Shown piece after piece: positions 9,633 through 19,975 of a stretch of DNA of 21,152 bases. The stretch covers positions 1 through 21,152 of the forward strand of contig PDHQ01000474.1 in the NCBI GenBank assembly GCA_003339415.1, written 5' to 3'. The DNA comes from Ophiocordyceps camponoti-saundersi (nom. inval.) (lineage: Eukaryota > Ascomycota > Sordariomycetes > Hypocreales > Ophiocordycipitaceae). The translations under genes were made by a program, and so were the position numbers. Position 1 is the stretch's first letter. Each line of letters starts with the position of its first letter. The notes beneath the pieces are model-generated. The model was given only the letters and a program-made list of their open reading frames with translations, was not told the DNA's origin and did not search any database.

Positions 9633-10330
9633 GCTTCTAGGTATAGGTACCTCGGCATAAGGCCGGCCTACCTAAAACTAGGGGGGAAATGCAGGACTAG
9701 AAGTACTAAGATTAGGGGTCGATATATAAAGGGGAATCGTCTAACCCTCTGAAGGCATACGGTCTAACCTTTATAGTAAACTATGCCTCTATATATCGTA
9801 CGCCCCCGTACTCACTTCCCCACCCCTAATATACCCCCTCCGGGGCTAAGAAAAATAGGCCCGGAAAAGAAGAAACTATTAGTGCTAAAAAAGAAGCAGA
9901 AAAGCCTCGGAAAAAACATACTAAAGCCTGAGAATAGAGGAAGGAAAAAATAGCCGTAGAAGTGTAAAAATCGAACATTTCGAAAGAGGGTACGTACCGA
10001 TAGTACGTACTATCGGCCAGTGATCCGGTAACCTTATTAGTCAGATTATCGATAATAGGTGCGGTAATCTCGAAAGCTAATTAGTCGGCCGAGGACGCAT
10101 GTGAGAAGGTACCGAAGTATATATAAAGTAGGCGTTCTAGGGAGCGTTATAGATAGTCTTTAGCGTAGACGATAAACTATAGAAAAATATAGGAAAAGCG
10201 TCTAAAAGGAAAGCATTATAACTTTAAAAGATAGAAAGGAAATAATAGCGTTGCAAATTAGTAGACCGGGGCCCGCTTATAAATAGAAACGAAAAATTCG
10301 GCGCGCGTAGGAAAATTCTGCTATCTTTAA
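9633..10330. repeat. Right arm of large inverted repeat
   Basis: This is the reverse complement of 7150-7857, starting sharply at a CTTCTAGGTATAGGTACC block. It is the 5' flank of copy 4. An imperfect hairpin is visible: AGGCATA near 9753 pairs with TATGCCT near 9782, and a degraded equivalent is present in the left arm. Confidence 0.85.
9997..10016. repeat. 20-bp perfect palindrome in right arm
   Basis: The half-site CCGATAGTAC is followed by its exact reverse complement. It lies at the position equivalent to 7459-7480. The central 20 bases differ from the left arm at six sites, arranged as three symmetric pairs, so both copies stay perfect palindromes. Confidence 0.9.
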
Positions 10331-10429
10331 CTTTATCTACCCCGTTATTTTAAACCCGAAAAATCGTTTTTCTTTCAGCCTTTACCGCACAGTTCGTCGT
10401 TCCTATATTCCGAGGAAATATTATAATAA

Positions 10430-11060
10430 AGGTGCACTATCTTAAGCCGGGTAACAACGTTATTAAGTTCCTAAGATCGCCGTTCGGCGCTATTACCGTT
10501 TATAAGGGAAACGATCGAAAGATATTTTACACTCTTAGAATAAGAGACCCTAAGTTGTCTAGAAGACTTTAGTATCTTACCACCGACGTAAGTAAACCTA
10601 GTAAAGTAAGAAAGGAATAGGAATAACTATTATTAGGACGCGGAAGCGCGCGTGGCGGCTATGCCGCCGCTTAGGAACCCGATTATCTTAATCGCGTATA
10701 ATCCCGCCTATACTACTTATTAGCGTCGGATTACGTCGCTTTTACGCTTCCCCGACTAGCTATATAGAATTCTTATAGTAAGCCGAGGTAAGATCGTTTA
10801 TTCTTACGCTAAATACGAGGACCTAACTCTTCCGCTTACTACGTACTACTATATTAAGGTCCCGGGCGTTTTCGGCGGTCGTTATGCTAACTATATTATT
10901 ATAGAGCGCCCTTGCAATTACCCGACTAGTTCGTCGTTAGGAGGCTCGAGTTCCGACAGTACTATTACAAATTCGCAGGCGGTTTTGCGTCGTGCTAGCC
11001 TTAACCTAGCTCGTTAGGTTAGTAGCCTTAGTATATTCCCTCGTATATAGATAGTATAAG
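10430..11060 (+). pseudogene. Four-copy gene family, copy 4
   Basis: The N-terminal part reads in one frame as VHYLKPGNNVIKFLRSPFGA, IFYTLRIRDPKLSRRL, YLTTDV. A frameshift near 10600-10640 leads into ARVAAMPPLRN (ATG at 10661), QRRITSLLRFPDQLYRIL, VSRGKIVYSYAKYEDL, YYIKVPGVFGGRYANYIIIE, and a Ser/Thr/Asn-rich tail (SSSLGGSSSDSTITNS) not seen in the other copies. Only about one stop falls in the 100 codons after 10720. FL-SPF, YTL, the Arg-Arg-Ile helix and GRYANYII align with copies 1-3. Probably about 210 residues or longer. Function unknown. Confidence 0.75.
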
Positions 11061-11265
11061 GGTATAGGGAGATAAGAAAAAGGGGAAAGGAAAGGGGAAA
11101 TAATCGCATATATTCTTAATATTATAGTAATTTACTATAGTTTCCTTAAAGCAAAAAGTATAACGTAAAGAAACGTAGTAAAAAATATAGGAAAGAAAGA
11201 GTCTATAATAAAGGAAAGAAATAGAAGAAAAGAGAAGGAAGTTAGTAAGGTAAAGGTAAAACCCT
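11060..11265. other. Purine-rich low-complexity tract
   Basis: The plus strand is almost all A and G at 11066-11100, followed by further A/G-rich blocks. The complementary strand is open in one frame only because it is pyrimidine-rich, giving Phe, Leu, Tyr and Ser. I do not regard it as a gene. Confidence 0.6.
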
Positions 11266-11269
11266 AACA

Positions 11270-11890
11270 CGCTCGCGGAAAAGAAGCAAAGCCTCGGCAG
11301 GCAGGGCTTTTATAAAGCTATCCGTAGGGTTATTTGCGGAGGCGATCTAGCGGATTTCGAGGCGTTTATCCTATACCTCTTATCGTAACTAGTAATTATA
11401 AATATCGATATGTCGGAGGTTTATTTAAAGTTTCGCGGGAGGTTTAGTTAGGAGTATAATCGTACGCTAATTATTATATTAAAGTATCGAGATACCCGTT
11501 ATTTAGATACTGAGTTCTTTAATTAAGCGGGATAGGGCCCGTTATTCCTTAGCGGCCTTAGAAAAGGCTAGGAGTTCCCTTTCCGTGGAGGAGGTTATAA
11601 CGGTCGTTTGCTTTATAGCCTTCTAATTAAAAGTACCACTATCCTAAAGTTAGAAATAGTAACCCTAAGATAATTTGCGAGTATCCGGATAATTAGCGTA
11701 GGAAGAATTTAACTAGCAGATAGCTATATAAGTTCTAGGACCGAAGGAGAGGGCGTAGTTAGCCGTATCGAGAAGATAAGCTAGGCAACGCTTAATTTTA
11801 TAGAAATGACGCGGCCCTAGGTTTAAGCGTAACCTCGCAAGCTTGCTAACCGTATACGCGATATCTAGTCGAGTGTGAATAGCGACGTAG
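11270..11890 (+). pseudogene. Frameshifted gene remnant, unrecognised
   Basis: Three consecutive plus-strand frame blocks look coding. About 11271-11520 contains LAEKKQSLGRQGFYKAIRR, CGGDLADFEAFILYLLS and MSEVYLKFRGRFS. About 11528-11625 contains RDRARYSLAALEKARSSLSV, EEVITVVCFIAF. About 11631-11890 contains YHYPKVRNSNPKIICEY and a basic stretch (DRRRGRS). Frames change near 11525 and 11625. CA and TG are partly retained around 11270-11330. The first block could be a distal exon of copy 4, but no such sequence follows copies 1-3. No domain is recognised. Confidence 0.45.
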
Positions 11891-12601
11891 AGAGCACTGC
11901 CTATTATTAAAAGATAGTATTTTAATATAGAACCGCTCCCTTATAACCTATCTAATAAGGATTTCTAACTATTATAAGCCCGATATTCTATATTAAAAAA
12001 TACTAAAAGATACTATCCGGCACTCTCATAACCTGAACGATCTCCCTCCCTCCTCTTATATATAATTATCGTCCTATTTTACTCCCTAACCTACTAATTA
12101 ATACGTTTCTTCTACTAGTCTAGCTCTATAATATAGGTTATTAGACAGCCTCTTAATACTCGAGATTCGTAGCGCCCTTTTACTTAGGTATATTCGTCCC
12201 ACTCTTACCTCTCCGTACGTCTATCTATATAGCTATCTATAGCTATTCCTATCGTATATATATACGGGAAATAGAACTGAGGAATAATAAGAGTAGGAAA
12301 TAGTAGTTTCTTTACAAGGATTTATTATAAATAGACCACATAACTCATAAGTCTCGTACGATAAGCAGAGTCTATAAGGCATTTTTAATATAATGTTTAC
12401 GATGCCCTAATATATATAAGTATATACTAATATTAGTTATTTTATCTTATACGGTTTAGGTTATAGCTAAAAGATAAAGGGTAGGGATTGTAAAAAAAAA
12501 CTAAATATACGACGGTGTACCTATATTGTCCCCTAAGTTTAATACTACCGTACTACCCTATAAAAGATATAACGTCCTAAACTACCTATATTCTTTCTAT
12601 T
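11890..12601. other. Gene-free stretch with less-mutated island (12270-12420)
   Basis: No coding frame is supported. Bases 12270-12420 keep CA dinucleotides (ACAAGG, ACCACATAACTCATAAG, GCAGAG), so they probably are not part of a repeat copy. The island lies just upstream of ORF1 and carries TTCTTTACAA at 12308-12317, also present in the island upstream of ORF2. Confidence 0.45.
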
Positions 12602-15303
12602 AACCTTAAGCTTTTAAATATATCCTAAGAACCTGCAATATTATAATAACGCTTAAGTAACTTAATTACTATATCTCGCCGCAAAGCTTCCTCCCCCGGG
12701 CACTAACCTAGCAAGCGATACCGAAATCGATAATCCGATAACTAACCGTACGAAGAAACGACCTAATCCCTCGCCACTTAAGATAAACATTTTAACGATG
12801 CTACGAGTATATTTCAGGACGCTAAAAAATACTATATACTTATAGCTAAGATCCCTATAAGAGTTCTAAAAATAGATTAGATAATCTCGAAAAATAGAAT
12901 ACTCGATAAGAAGTATATTAACTAACTTTACGAAGCGTTTTATTAAGGAGCCCTACGACGAAATACGGTTAAAAACTATATTACCGTCCTTTTCTCTCTT
13001 AACGAGTCCTAGCGCTTCCTGCAAAGTAAGAATATTAATACCGAACTACGTAATATTAAAACTATTTATAATTTGCTCGATTAGCCTTTAGAAATGCCGG
13101 TTAAGGTATTATCTAGCTAGCACCGGATCGAAGCGCTAAAAAGGTATAATTAAGAGTATAATAGAGAGGAGGCTAACCTATAGTAGCCCTGCCAGCTCTA
13201 TAATAAAAGTCTAAGCCTCGTACCCTATTAATCTCGTAACCCTACGCTAATAATAATATAGATTCTATACTAGGGAATATTAACTTAATATTACGTTTTA
13301 ATTAGCAAACTCTCTTAAAGAACGATAACTACGGCGATATCTAAGCATAGGTAATAGAGGCGGCCTCTTAAGATCCTAAAAGGTTCTAAAGCACCGCTTA
13401 TAATATCGAAACCGAAATAGGACGCTGCCTTTTCCTAGAAGGCTAACTAGGCTTCCCGCTATAACGACTCGCTACTATATAGCGTAACCCCGTCTAGAAA
13501 AATTATATTACCGCCTAGTGCTCTACCGCCCTAAGTAGAGGTACCTTCGGGATTACTATATAGGATTCGATAATACGCCTTAGAGTTCCCGAAGTTCGCC
13601 CCCACCCCCCCCCCCCCCCCCCCCCCCCCCGACCGCTATGCCTTATCTCTAATATTATTATTTACTATAGTTCTAGTTCGCTGCCTTTTATTACGTTACG
13701 TATAACCTCCGACACCTTTACCCTACCGCCCACTACCGCGTAATACCTAATAACTAGTATAAACTCGCGGCCGCCCTTCGCGACGATAATCCGCCTACTA
13801 AGATCGAGAAGCTCCTTTTCCTACCTTAAAAAGACGCTAAATCGGGTAGCCTAACCGCGGAACGTAACGGTTCCCTACTTATCTAATTTACTAACGACGA
13901 GTACGAATATATTTACTATAAGCTTATAGAAAGATACGTTAAGATCCTCGACCTTACTTAAACTATAAACTTATCCTTAACAAAATATAAGGTACTCCGT
14001 TAAGTAATAAAATATATAATAAGCTAGCTAAATAACACGCCTACTATTATCTTTAACTAACGCGATAATTAGAAGCTATCCCTTTATAAAGACCTCCTCC
14101 CCGCCCTCCTATCTTTTAGTACCGAACGCCTTAACGAAGCTAAATAGAGACCCGTTTTATTCCCACTATATTTCGATACTAAACCTATTAACGAGCGCTT
14201 AGCGATTATTCTCTAGTATAAGTTACTTAACTTTACGATCCGTAATCTTAAGGTATTAAAGTAGCTATATTAAACTAACTACCTTACGCTCCCTAAAGAG
14301 GGAATCGATACCGACGACTACGCCGCCCGATTTAGCGACTAGTTTTAGTGCGGTCTGCTAGATATCGTTCGCTAGTATATCGGTCCCGACTTTCGCCCTA
14401 CCTAGTCGCTAGCCGTAGATACCGATACCGGTCCCTATAATAGCGGCGGAACCGAAACGTTTAATCTCGCTTAGGACCTCTGCACCTACGCGTTAAGGCT
14501 CCCCTCTATTGCCCGGGATAAACGCCTTCGTCATATCCTTAAGTTAGCCGAGTTCCCTAAGACCCTCGCCGCCCTCTTTATATAGTAACTTTCGCTATAA
14601 TAATATACTACCTACCTATTATACTAGGTTCTTAAAACCGATAGCGGTAGTAATCCTAACGCCGAAAATGTCGAAACCTAACGCCTAAACGCACTTTCGT
14701 TTATTGCCGCTACTTAGGATTTAACCCCCCCCTTAACTTTACTACCGCCTTCGCGAAAACGGGCTCCCCTAACCGTAACGTAGCTATTTAAAGTAAGTAG
14801 CTAACTACGTTCTAAGCCTCCCCCCGACGAAAATATCTCTCTCCCCTCGAGTCCTATATATTCCTACGACGATACGCACTAAGAACGAGGCACCGCTAGC
14901 GAAGATGACGGAAATATACGTTATAATTCCGATAGCTTACTTCCTCCGTTACCCCTTCCTCGCACTAAAGCTAATTCCCCTAATACTACCCTTAAGGGTA
15001 ATACCGTCCCGTCTATCCGCTATCCTTAACCTACTAATACCCCGCCGGCTACTAGCAAAATACCCTTAAAGCTGGGTTAGATAAGCTACCCTACGCGGTC
15101 TATATAGTAAGTAAGCCCTGCTCTGCCTACTATAAGGATAAACGATTATGCCGCTAGTAGACCGTAGAATATAACGCTAAGGAATAAGTTAAACCGTTCC
15201 TCGCGGTCTACCGGCATAATATTTTCGTAGGGGCTAAAGGCAGACGATAGAAATAGTAAGGCACGCTAACTATATTTAGAGAGATTCTTTATTAAAAAAG
15301 TAT
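12602..15303 (+). pseudogene. ORF1: large unrecognised gene, RIP-mutated and frameshifted
   Basis: I do not recognise the product. Reading blocks: frame 2 at about 12602-13230 (FNDATSIFQDAKKYYILIAK, LYEAFYQGALRRNTVKNYI), frame 1 at about 13230-13600 (YNIETEIGRCLFLEGQ), a poly-C tract, a short block (SSSSLPFITLRITSDTF) at about 13630-13740, then frame 3 from about 13745 to 15303. The last block holds about 30 TAA or TAG codons in some 500 and no TGA. Its most convincing part is 14280-14600 (LPKEGIDTDDYAARFSD, LAQDLCTYALRLPSIARDKR). A Ser/Pro/Asp-rich, probably disordered region follows at 14815-15060. Size is about 900 codons. It is co-directional with ORF2, about 650 bases apart. The true start and stop are unknown. 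No catalytic motif is seen. Confidence 0.6.
13605..13630. repeat. Poly-C tract in ORF1 (26 C)
   Basis: An uninterrupted run of 26 C, preceded by CCCCCA. Read on the plus strand it encodes polyproline. The best upstream reading frame is not the one continued downstream, so the tract length has changed or is mis-sequenced. A run of C contains no CpA and cannot be altered by RIP. Confidence 0.9.
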
Positions 15304-15958
15304 AGTTTATATCGCCTACTATATTTTATTAATATTATAACTTTTTTCTTATAAACCTAACTACCGTCCTGCACCCTCTATAATATCTTAATATAATATT
15401 AATAATACTACCCGAGTATTAGGCTTTATATTCCCGGAAATAGTTTCTCGAAGAGATATTATAATTTACGCTCCCTACTACTATTTAAATCTATATACTT
15501 TTATAGTAAAGTCTCTATAAACTACCTCGTTAAAGCACCTAATTTCCCTATATATAATATAATACTATATACCGTCTCTTTCTACTATCTTACTATAATT
15601 ATACCGCTAATATTATTCTTCTATTCTATCTTACCTATTCCGTACGAAAAATAAAATAATATAAGTTTTAATTATCTATATAACTACTATATAGCCTTAG
15701 AGGAAATACGATAGAGAACACACAAGTGTGGATAATGTGAAGGATTCTTTACAAAGGGACTATAATAACGGGGCCCTAAATTTTCTTCACCCTTGTACGA
15801 TACTGCGGGTTAATAGGGCCTAGTGACGGGGCCGCTTACGATATTAAATAAATTTATAATATAAATATAATATAAGCACTAAATTTAAATACTACGTAGT
15901 AAAATAAAAAAAAACATTTAGCCTGCCGTTCTTCTTATAAAAGGATTAAATAATTAAC
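15304..15958. other. Intergenic spacer between ORF1 and ORF2
   Basis: The stretch 15304-15710 is AT-rich with no coding frame. At 15710-15830 CA and TG return (CACACAAGTGTGG, AATGTGAAGG, TTCTTCACCCTTG), marking an island that escaped RIP just upstream of ORF2. From 15840 the sequence is strongly mutated again. A promoter for ORF2 would be expected here, but no motif decides it. Confidence 0.5.
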
Positions 15959-18593
15959 GTGTCTAACTCGCCCGTTAATTACTCTCTCTCCCTCTATAGG
16001 TTATTACCCACCTACCTCCCTTATACGCCCTTAACACTTACGGCACGCGTACTCCTCTACTCGAAGTATATATTAAAATGCCCCCTACCTATAATTTTTA
16101 TAATAACTAACACTATTCCTATAACGATAACGAAGACCGGCCTTAATCTCCTACTAAGCTAGGATATATTAATAACTCGCTAGAATTTAAAGATAAATAT
16201 GCCCCCCTAGATAAGGAAACTACCCTTATCTAGCGCGGGTATACGATCGATTATACCTCTAGATCTCGTAAATTTTCCGGTAACTATTTCTATCACGTTA
16301 TACCTAATTTAGGCTAATCCGAAACTAGCCTCTCGATTTCGAAGACTTACTAATTCTCCTAATTTTAATCCCGCCGAAGCCCTCTCTCTCTTCTAAACCC
16401 GCTATACTATTAACTACGGACACTCTCGGGACGGTCGCTAGTCCTAACCCGTAAGCGTCGAAGATAATTACTATCCGACCTTTTATATAAATATAATTAG
16501 TATTATTAGTCTTCCCCTTCGAACTATCTTGCGCTAAGGCGGATTTTTTAATAATATTACCTTTACCTTATAGCGTTAGTCCGCGCCTTACGCTTCTAAG
16601 TATACGATTAAACTGCTACTATTTACCCTTACTAACCGCATATTCCGTATCGCTATAGCAGGCTCGCGAGAAACCTAGTTTATTATTATATACCCTATCG
16701 AACCTAAGATTAACGATTCCGATAAAGTAAACCCGGCCGCTAGGCCTCGAAACCTATCTAAGGTAACCTCCGCCGGCACGGTAATATATACTAACTACGC
16801 TAGCCACCTCGCGGAATATATTAAGGGCATATTCGAGACCTTAGAGCTTTACGGATCTAGTATCGAGCCTAGTTAGCGGCTTAACGAAACCCGTTCGTAA
16901 ACCTTATCCCTCGCGAAGTAGGTTATATTCTAGTAAATTTTTATAGACTCCTAGCCTATATTCGCTTATAACTATCGCGACGACGCCTTCTAGACGAAGA
17001 ACAAGCCCGCTTTTTACGCCTACGACCACGGTGCTAATACCTAGATTAATTTAGAACCCGTCCCCTCCCCCTATACTACCCCGGACCCTGATAGCGATAA
17101 TATTATCCCCGCCCCGCACCCCTTTTCTAACCGCCTCCTTATGCTCTCTAGCGGGCTTAACGCTAGGTATAACTTTTCCGGAATCGCTCACGTCTCCTAT
17201 ACCCTCGCTGCCGATATATAATATTCCCCACGAGAGCAAAGCGGGATACCCGACGCCCGCTACTCCACGCTGCCGCACCCCTCCGGCGACGTTAATACCC
17301 CTAAAGTTAGACGCTTATACCTACTAGCTAACCGCACCCTCGTCGCCTAGCACTACGGCCGCTTTACTAACTTTACCTTCTACCTGCTCGCCTTCTATCC
17401 CCGATTTAGTAATTTCTCATCTCTAGCACTACCTCGTTTCCTACGAGATATATACTAAGATAACCGTAGTAGCGACGCCGATCGCGCGCGTTACCTAGAC
17501 GCAGTATTATTCGGCTTTTTTTAGGGCTACTCGAATATTAAGCATTCTATCCATAGCCGCCTAGAAGACCTCCTAGTAGCGAAAGGTATCGGCACCGCTA
17601 CGCTTACCCTCCCGCCGGCTAAGGCGGTAAGATACGGCGTAGCTACCGATGCTAGGCATAAGAGGCTCCTCGCCGCCCTCCGCGGCCGCGCTAACTTAAT
17701 AAACCCCGAGGTATCTATACTATTTACGCGCGAAAGGGAGCAGATCGAGGCCTCTATTAGACTCTAGTCTTACGCTTTTCGTATAGAATAGGTTATTATA
17801 GTACGGACCCCGGAGCTAGCCGTCGAACACCGTAACTTCGGTACCGTTCTAGAGCTTATACTTAACCTAATCGACTTCTTCCTTTATAATAAATCCTCCT
17901 ATATATCGCCCCTCCGTAACTTCTAGCCCGACGTTTTCCCTAGCATTCTCTCTACTTATAGCCGGATATTTGACTTCGTAATACGTGGTATAGATTCGCG
18001 CTTCCTTACCTCTCCCGATACTAGGCTTAACGTCGCTAACTCCGAGGCCGTAGCTATTATCGACCGCCTCGGAAACTTTTATTTTACCGGCAACTCTAAG
18101 GTATTACCTACTAGGACCCTCGGCCTAATACTTACGATAGAAAGCTTAAAAAAGGGGGCATAGCCCTTTATTTCGCCGACGGTACTTAACTTCGAGCGGA
18201 CTCCTAGTACGATAAATACCGGCTACCTCCGCTCTATTTTAGCCGATAAATAACTACCGCTCCTACACCTTCCCGCGCTTAAGTTCTATTATAGCGTCCA
18301 CGTCTCTAGCACTCGCTATAACGATATTAAGTTTAGTATCCTCGGGCGCGATCTTATTTCCTCCCCCCGGGATATTATAAACTTCGCCGTAACTATAATC
18401 CGAGATCTCTAGGTCTTGCAAACGGTTACGTTCGTTACTTTTAAGTTCCGTAACCTTTTAAAGAATCGGTTATCTAAGGCTATCGAAACCGACTAGCTTA
18501 ACGATACCGACTATACGCGGCGAAATCAGCGTATTACCGCCCTTCTCGAACAGTAGCAGTTAAGCCGAAACCCCTTTGCTATTCCGTATCTCT

Positions 18594-18634
<41 letters not shown>

Positions 18635-18678
18635 CCCGCCCCCGCCCCCCCCCCCCCCCCCCCCCCCTCCCCCCCCCT

Positions 18679-18709
<31 letters not shown>

Positions 18710-19490
18710 TAGCCCGCTAATACCGTGCTAGGCAGCTCGAAGCTTTTACTAGCCCTCTTAACGATAATAGTCCTACTACCTACGGTAGTATTAAAATAAT
18801 AGAATATAAAGTATATAGTAACTATATACTTTAAATTTATAAGGTATACCTCTTTACGAAAATCGCCGCCTCTTATCCCCTTACCTCTAAGTATTCTACT
18901 TAATTCTCTTATCTTTATAGCGCTATCTAATATACTCGTAATAAGAATCTGCCCCCTAATACGTAGATTACCGTACTTAACGCCGCCCTCGCCGCTAGCT
19001 ATATCTAATAGACGCCTAGCACTTACTTTAGTCGTCTAATAGTAAGGCGTTTCTTTAAACTCGTTAAACCCGACGGACCTTCTCTTATCGCCCGCGCTAT
19101 TCCCGGTATACTAAAGTGTCGGGCTCTTAAGGCGTAGAAAACGATTACTAGCTTAGCTTCTCGTATTATCGACTTCGGTTACCCTATACCTTTTTATACT
19201 ATACTACCGCTAATTAAAAAAAGTTTTATAAGTTTAATTAGTAGTAAATAGCTTAAAAACTTACGTATCCGATAATATTACGCTAAAGCCCGTAACCTCC
19301 TCTAGAGCCTCCTCCCTAATCTTATATATAACCTCCTCCTAATATAGGCGCTTACTATTACTACGTTATCGGAAACTCCTTAGGCGCTTAATAACGCTCC
19401 TAGGTTTATTACTTTCCCCGTAAAAAAGAACCCTAAGTAGTTAGCGGTTATAATTATTCTCCGTGCACTCTAATATATATATCTAGGACG
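15959..19490 (+). pseudogene. ORF2: very large unrecognised gene, RIP-mutated
   Basis: The frame stays the same from at least 15959 to 18594 (about 878 codons) with roughly 31 stops, all TAA or TAG, far fewer than either other plus frame. One stretch of 58 codons has no stop (17043-17218). Sample segments: SHLAEYIKGIFETLELYGSS near codon 285, RLEDLLVAKGIGTATLTLPP near codon 535, NLINPEVSILFTREREQIEA near codon 585, VANSEAVAIIDRLGNFYFTG near codon 695. After a 113-base C-rich tract the reading continues in another frame at 18709-19490 (RLIVRRFFKLVKPDGPSLIA, ASRIIDFGYPIPFYTILPL). Total is about 1170 codons. 15959 is the open-frame edge (a GTG), not a proven start. No polymerase, integrase, helicase or transposase motif was found. 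Composition looks like a soluble, mixed alpha/beta protein with a proline-rich linker. Confidence 0.8.
18595..18707. repeat. 113-base C-rich tract in ORF2
   Basis: Almost pure C, broken by three G near 18634-18644 and three T near 18668, 18678 and 18708. Read in ORF2 it encodes a proline linker of about 38 residues with rare Ala, Arg, Leu or Ser. Upstream ORF2 is in frame 2 and downstream in frame 1, so the tract length is not a multiple that keeps frame. Either it expanded or contracted after the gene died, or its length here is an assembly estimate. Confidence 0.9.
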
Positions 19491-19609
19491 ATTTTCCCTT
19501 AGATAAGACGGTATATTATTTATTATAGATATACGTAGAAAAATTAGTAAGATACGACTATTCTTTTATATACCCTACTCCCTTTTTACCTTACTTTATT
19601 CTAACTTAT

Positions 19610-19975
19610 TTAATATATAAAGTATAAAGGCGTAAATATTTATATACTTAAGTAGTTAGGACTTATTACTATTCGTAGCGATAAAAGAACCCCTAAGGGC
19701 TATTAAATCCTCGTCTCTAATAAAAAAACGCTTTACTAACTACGCTTAGAACTATATTCTTTACTCGAGTAACCTTAAGCTTTTCTAGTAAAGGTTTTTA
19801 AGACTAATAATATAGTTTAGCTTTATCGCTACTAGTTTATAATACGTAATAAACCCCCGCCTTTATAATACTAATCCGTAGAAGTTTCTAAGATATAAGA
19901 AAAGGGCTAAGTAAACGATTTAATCGATACCTATAAAGGCTCCTAATAGTATCTTATATATAATTAGCGTTTATT
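19610..19975 (+). pseudogene. Short coding remnants downstream of ORF2
   Basis: Two blocks look protein-like: about 19623-19790 (GLITIRSDKRTPKGYQILVS, LRLELYSLLE) and, in another frame, about 19822-19970 (NPRLYNTNPQKFLRYKKRAK). They may be the C-terminal end of ORF2 after frameshifts, or a separate small gene. Nothing is recognised. Confidence 0.35.

Larger units (their letters stand above)
9633..11100 (+). repeat. Repeat unit, copy 4 (inverted relative to copies 1-3)
   Basis: This comprises the right inverted-repeat arm followed by the plus-strand gene copy. Orientation is opposite to copies 1-3. The outer boundary is placed near 11100, where a purine-rich tract begins and resemblance to the other copies is lost. 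Confidence 0.7.

Noticed and set aside
7150..10330. Inverted arms as terminal inverted repeats of one DNA transposon
   Set aside because: The homology continues outward through gene copies 2 and 4, so the arms are gene flanks in an inverted duplication, not element ends. No transposase was found between them.
11028..11270. Open frame of 80 codons on the minus strand, rich in Phe, Leu, Tyr and Ser
   Set aside because: It is the complement of a purine-rich low-complexity tract. The composition, not a gene, explains the openness and the apparent hydrophobic peptide.
14430..14470. SGGTETFN in ORF1, reminiscent of RNA polymerase motif B
   Set aside because: The spacing to Asn is wrong and there is no GDD motif anywhere in ORF1 or ORF2.
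17051..17278. Open frame of 75 codons on the minus strand
   Set aside because: It is antisense to the well-supported ORF2 frame, lies in ORF2's least-mutated part, and has no support of its own.
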